Shown here: positions 13,274-16,218 of the stretch, piece after piece
Position numbering within the stretch: the first letter of the stretch is position 1
Layout of the letters: every line of letters begins with the position of its first letter
Assembly (NCBI GenBank): GCA_964369265.1
Contig: CAYJEV010000034.1
Coordinates: 1 to 16,218, forward strand
Source of the DNA: DAMCAP01 sp964369265
Lineage (GTDB): Bacteria > Bacillota > Clostridia > Oscillospirales > Ruminococcaceae
Reading direction: 5' to 3'
Length of the DNA: 16,218 bases
Position numbers and translations under genes: made by a program
Notes under the pieces: generated by a model
What the model was told of the DNA's origin: nothing
The model's database searches: none
Seen by the model: only the letters and a program-made list of their open reading frames with translations

Positions 13274-16218
13274 ATGGCTAAAAGACCAAAAATTAAGCTG
13301 ACAGGCGACAACACACATAACGAATCGTTGCTTGGCGGCGCTAAAGAAATAAATTTTGAGCCAGAAAATGGAACACCACCACCAGAATTTCTTGCAGTCC
13401 CTGAAATTTATGACTGGGTGAGAAACGCATCCCCACCAAAAAGAAAAACAGCGAATAAAAGCAAGAAAAATTCCAACGTTACTAAAAAGCTGGTCATGCA
13501 GGTTGTCAGCACCAATGTTGCTTCAATTGCGTTAGTTGCAGCTATTGCTGTTGCTAGTGCTGGGGCGATATTCCCCAATTTAGCTGAGAGAGTTGAGAGC
13601 TTTTTTAAAAATGCTGATGTGACCCTCAATGACCTTCCTCGTGAGCAACTAAGTGTCGATGAGTTTATTGAAAAACTGCTCACAACAGACGACAAACCTA
13701 ATGAGCCAGACCCTCCACCAAGAGAAGAAAACTCTTCTGATCAAGATCCTCCGCCACCGCCTATTGACAGCTCTAGCCAAAGCGCTGTGTCGAGCGAGCC
13801 TGTGAGTTCTAGCGAGGTTATTCCTCCGCCTGAAAGCTCTAGCATAGTTATAAACTCAAGCGAAGCTTCTTCTAGCCTTCAGACAAGCTCTTCAAGCTCT
13901 GTTGCAGCCTCTAGTTCTTCTTTAAGCTCTTCTGAAGATAATCGAGGCGAAGAGGATAACGACCCTCCAGCCAATACAGAGCATGAAATAAAATTTGTGC
14001 ATTATGGTAATGCTGGATACAACCACGACTACACTATCCCTAATGACGGCTTAGTAACACGTCCGCCAGACCCAACAAGAAATGGATATAGCTTTATAGA
14101 TTGGTTTACTATTCCTAACCCTGATTTGAGCATTCCAGGACATCATGATGCTGTCTTCGATTTTGATATTCCAGTGACTGCAGATACAACCTTATATGCA
14201 GCTTGGGAAATAAACTCATACAACTTAAATTATTTTTATGGCGATCCATCCATTCCTAACAAAACGGAAAACTTCAATGTTGAGTCGCCAACTACCACGC
14301 TTGAAATACCAACAAGAACAGGATTTAGATTTGATGGTTGGTACACAACTCAAAGTTTTGATGCTGGCACTGAAATAACTTCAGTACCAACCGGAAGCTA
14401 TGACCATATTAATATTTATGCGAAATGGGTTGGTGGCTCTTCCATCACATATGTACTAAATGGCGGAACAAATTCTCCGTCCAACATAACTTCATACGCA
14501 TCTGGTACAACCACTTTCACTTTCCATAACCCTATAAGAGTAGGTTATAACTTTCTAGGTTGGTACACTTCTCCTACTTTCGATACAGGCTCTGAAATAG
14601 CAAATATTACAACATCAACTACAGGCAATTTAACTCTACATGCAAGATGGTATGTGGTGGAAAATACTGTTGGCTATTCATGGTTTGACGGAGTTAATAG
14701 AGATGGAGCTTCTGACTATACTTATACAGTTGAGGATACAGAAGCAGAGCGCACACTAGGAATAGATACTCCTCCACGTCAAAGCAAGTACCTAGCATTT
14801 TCTAGTGATTTATACCTCCAATCTGCTGGTTGGTTTATATTTGAGGGCTGGGAGGAAGTCCATCAAATGACTTTTGAACAAACCCCAATAAGCATACTAC
14901 CAATACCACCAAGAGATGGCACAATCGTCATTACTGCTACCTTCACCCCAATAGAGTATGATCTTATCTACGATGCTAATGGTGGTACTTTACCTACAAC
15001 AGCATATGATAATACATTCAATTATCATCATGTATTTGAGCCAAAAGGTGATCATCAGGGGAATCCTGCGCCTGCAGCACCTGTCCTAAACCTACCAACT
15101 CCAACAAAACCAAATAGCGTGTTTGCAGGATGGGAAGCATGGAAGTATGGTGAAGCTACAGGCGACTACACTATAGCTTTAGATATAATACCTATTGGCG
15201 AGGGAAGAATGCCAACAGGATTTGGCGACACTCCAGCAGATGTTAAGCTAGTTGCTAACTGGGTAACAGGATATTCAATAAACTATAATTTAGATGAGGT
15301 TGCTGGCGAAGAAAACAGCATACAAAATCCTGAATTCTATATCCCTGGAGACACTTTCACATTATATCCAGCTGCAAAGCAAGGTTATTATTTTGAAGGT
15401 TGGTATGATGATCCAACAGGTGGAAACCTAGTTACTACAATTACAACTAATGGTTCTGACACTGGGGTTATTGATCTATATCCTAGATGGACAGCTTGGA
15501 GTTTCACTGCATTCTATACTTGGGTGGATATGGGTAATGAAGCGGCAAACTCAAAACAATACGAAACTGACAATAGAGAGTTATCACCTCCTCCAGGCAC
15601 TATGTACCCATTTGAGGAACAACAATACTTACCTGCAAGTAAGTGGTTTACTAATGATGGCAAGTGGTATGATAGTTTAGATAAGCTCAATGCCACTGAA
15701 GTAAGAGAACTTCCTCAACTACCAAATCCAAACGATATAGTAGATATATACACTTTCTTCGAGGTAGTAGAGCATGGTATTACTTACGATGTTAATGGTG
15801 GTCAAGCATTGACTGGAACGTATGACACAACCTACCATTACTATAACTTCGATCCACTTTACCCACTAACCCTCCCAACAACAACTCAAGCTGGGCTAGT
15901 ATTTAATGGATGGACGACAAGTTATGGTAGCTTTATTAACGTTGGCGAAGTCCATTTACCAACACCAAGAGAAGATGTTGGAGGACCTATAACTCTAACC
16001 GCTTCATGGAGAGAAATTAGGGTTACCTATGTGATAAATCCTAGTGGTGATGTTGATTATAACAACCCAACAACGCTAACTGACCCAACTACTCTTAATG
16101 ATCCATCACCAGATCCAGATGCACGCACATTTGTTGGTTGGTTTGATGCTGAAACTGGTGGAGATCAAGTTACTGGGCTTGACCCAATGGATTATACAAG
16201 CGATATCACTCTATACGC
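13274..16218 (+). CDS. Large surface protein with InlB B-type (Listeria-Bacteroides) repeats, 3' end outside window
   Basis: The frame is open from ATG 13274 to the window edge, at least 981 residues. AAGGAGG at 13261-13267 fixes the start. Order of parts: a basic cytoplasmic N-terminus (1-72), one membrane segment (about 74-100), a linker, a Pro- then Ser-rich stalk (about 145-222, rich in DPPP and SSS), then repeats to the end. The repeats carry the InlB B-type core G-[YF]-x-F-x-GW followed by a strand ending in Y/A-x-x-W; core Trp residues lie at about 277, 356, 430, 526, 620, 710, 880 and 956. Examples are TGFRFDGWYT and VGYNFLGWYTS. These beta-grasp-like modules are known as spacers or adhesive units in surface proteins. 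The far-in membrane segment suggests an N-in, C-out anchor instead of a cleaved signal peptide. No catalytic or sortase region lies in the window. Confidence 0.9.
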   Translation, partial: MAKRPKIKLTGDNTHNESLLGGAKEINFEPENGTPPPEFLAVPEIYDWVRNASPPKRKTANKSKKNSNVTKKLVMQVVSTNVASIALVAAIAVASAGAIFPNLAERVESFFKNADVTLNDLPREQLSVDEFIEKLLTTDDKPNEPDPPPREENSSDQDPPPPPIDSSSQSAVSSEPVSSSEVIPPPESSSIVINSSEASSSLQTSSSSSVAASSSSLSSSEDNRGEEDNDPPANTEHEIKFVHYGNAGYNHDYTIPNDGLVTRPPDPTRNGYSFIDWFTIPNPDLSIPGHHDAVFDFDIPVTADTTLYAAWEINSYNLNYFYGDPSIPNKTENFNVESPTTTLEIPTRTGFRFDGWYTTQSFDAGTEITSVPTGSYDHINIYAKWVGGSSITYVLNGGTNSPSNITSYASGTTTFTFHNPIRVGYNFLGWYTSPTFDTGSEIANITTSTTGNLTLHARWYVVENTVGYSWFDGVNRDGASDYTYTVEDTEAERTLGIDTPPRQSKYLAFSSDLYLQSAGWFIFEGWEEVHQMTFEQTPISILPIPPRDGTIVITATFTPIEYDLIYDANGGTLPTTAYDNTFNYHHVFEPKGDHQGNPAPAAPVLNLPTPTKPNSVFAGWEAWKYGEATGDYTIALDIIPIGEGRMPTGFGDTPADVKLVANWVTGYSINYNLDEVAGEENSIQNPEFYIPGDTFTLYPAAKQGYYFEGWYDDPTGGNLVTTITTNGSDTGVIDLYPRWTAWSFTAFYTWVDMGNEAANSKQYETDNRELSPPPGTMYPFEEQQYLPASKWFTNDGKWYDSLDKLNATEVRELPQLPNPNDIVDIYTFFEVVEHGITYDVNGGQALTGTYDTTYHYYNFDPLYPLTLPTTTQAGLVFNGWTTSYGSFINVGEVHLPTPREDVGGPITLTASWREIRVTYVINPSGDVDYNNPTTLTDPTTLNDPSPDPDARTFVGWFDAETGGDQVTGLDPMDYTSDITLY

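Noticed and set aside
13408..13695. Minus-strand open frame of 95 codons
   Set aside because: It lies fully inside the well-supported InlB-repeat gene, is a Ser/Ala-rich mirror of it and has no ribosome site.

Overview
The window reads as a low-GC, Gram-positive-type chromosome of the Bacillota, most likely Clostridia. Pointers are AAAGGAGG/AGGAGG ribosome-binding sites, a TepA-type ClpP-like protease near a SpoIIIE/FtsK translocase (a neighbourhood known from Bacillus), a methyl-accepting chemotaxis protein, and a surface protein built of InlB-type repeats. Genus cannot be named from sequence alone. A run of exactly 100 N marks an assembly gap, so this is a draft genome or MAG.

Layout. 1-712: an intergenic repeat, then an unrecognised small membrane protein. 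758-8487 (minus strand): a long run read leftwards, tepA, (repeat-rich spacer), uppP, ftsK/spoIIIE, (hairpin terminator), a YgiQ-type radical SAM protein, a ComEC-like metallo-hydrolase and a DUF3006 protein. It ends at a terminator shared with the first gene. 8488-8900: a divergent control region with good promoters for tepA and for the chemotaxis gene. 8901-10396: the chemotaxis receptor, interrupted by the gap in its sensor domain. 10434-10466: a shared terminator. 10478-13066 (minus strand): a two-gene unit, a DUF697-type GTPase followed by an M20 amidohydrolase/carbamoylase. 13274 to the window end: a very large surface protein with an N-terminal membrane anchor, a Ser/Pro-rich stalk and many InlB B-type repeats, running off the edge.

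Function. The minus-strand run holds envelope and chromosome housekeeping functions: lipid carrier recycling by UppP, DNA pumping through the septum by FtsK/SpoIIIE, and membrane-associated proteolysis by TepA. The chemotaxis receptor suggests a motile cell, and the InlB-repeat protein suggests interaction with a surface or host. No CRISPR array, rRNA, tRNA, transposase or phage gene is visible. I found no convincing new multi-gene system. The most unusual items are a structured intergenic repeat family with compensatory stem changes, the hairpin that abuts the ygiQ start, palindromes beside the chemotaxis promoter, and the architecture of the large repeat protein.
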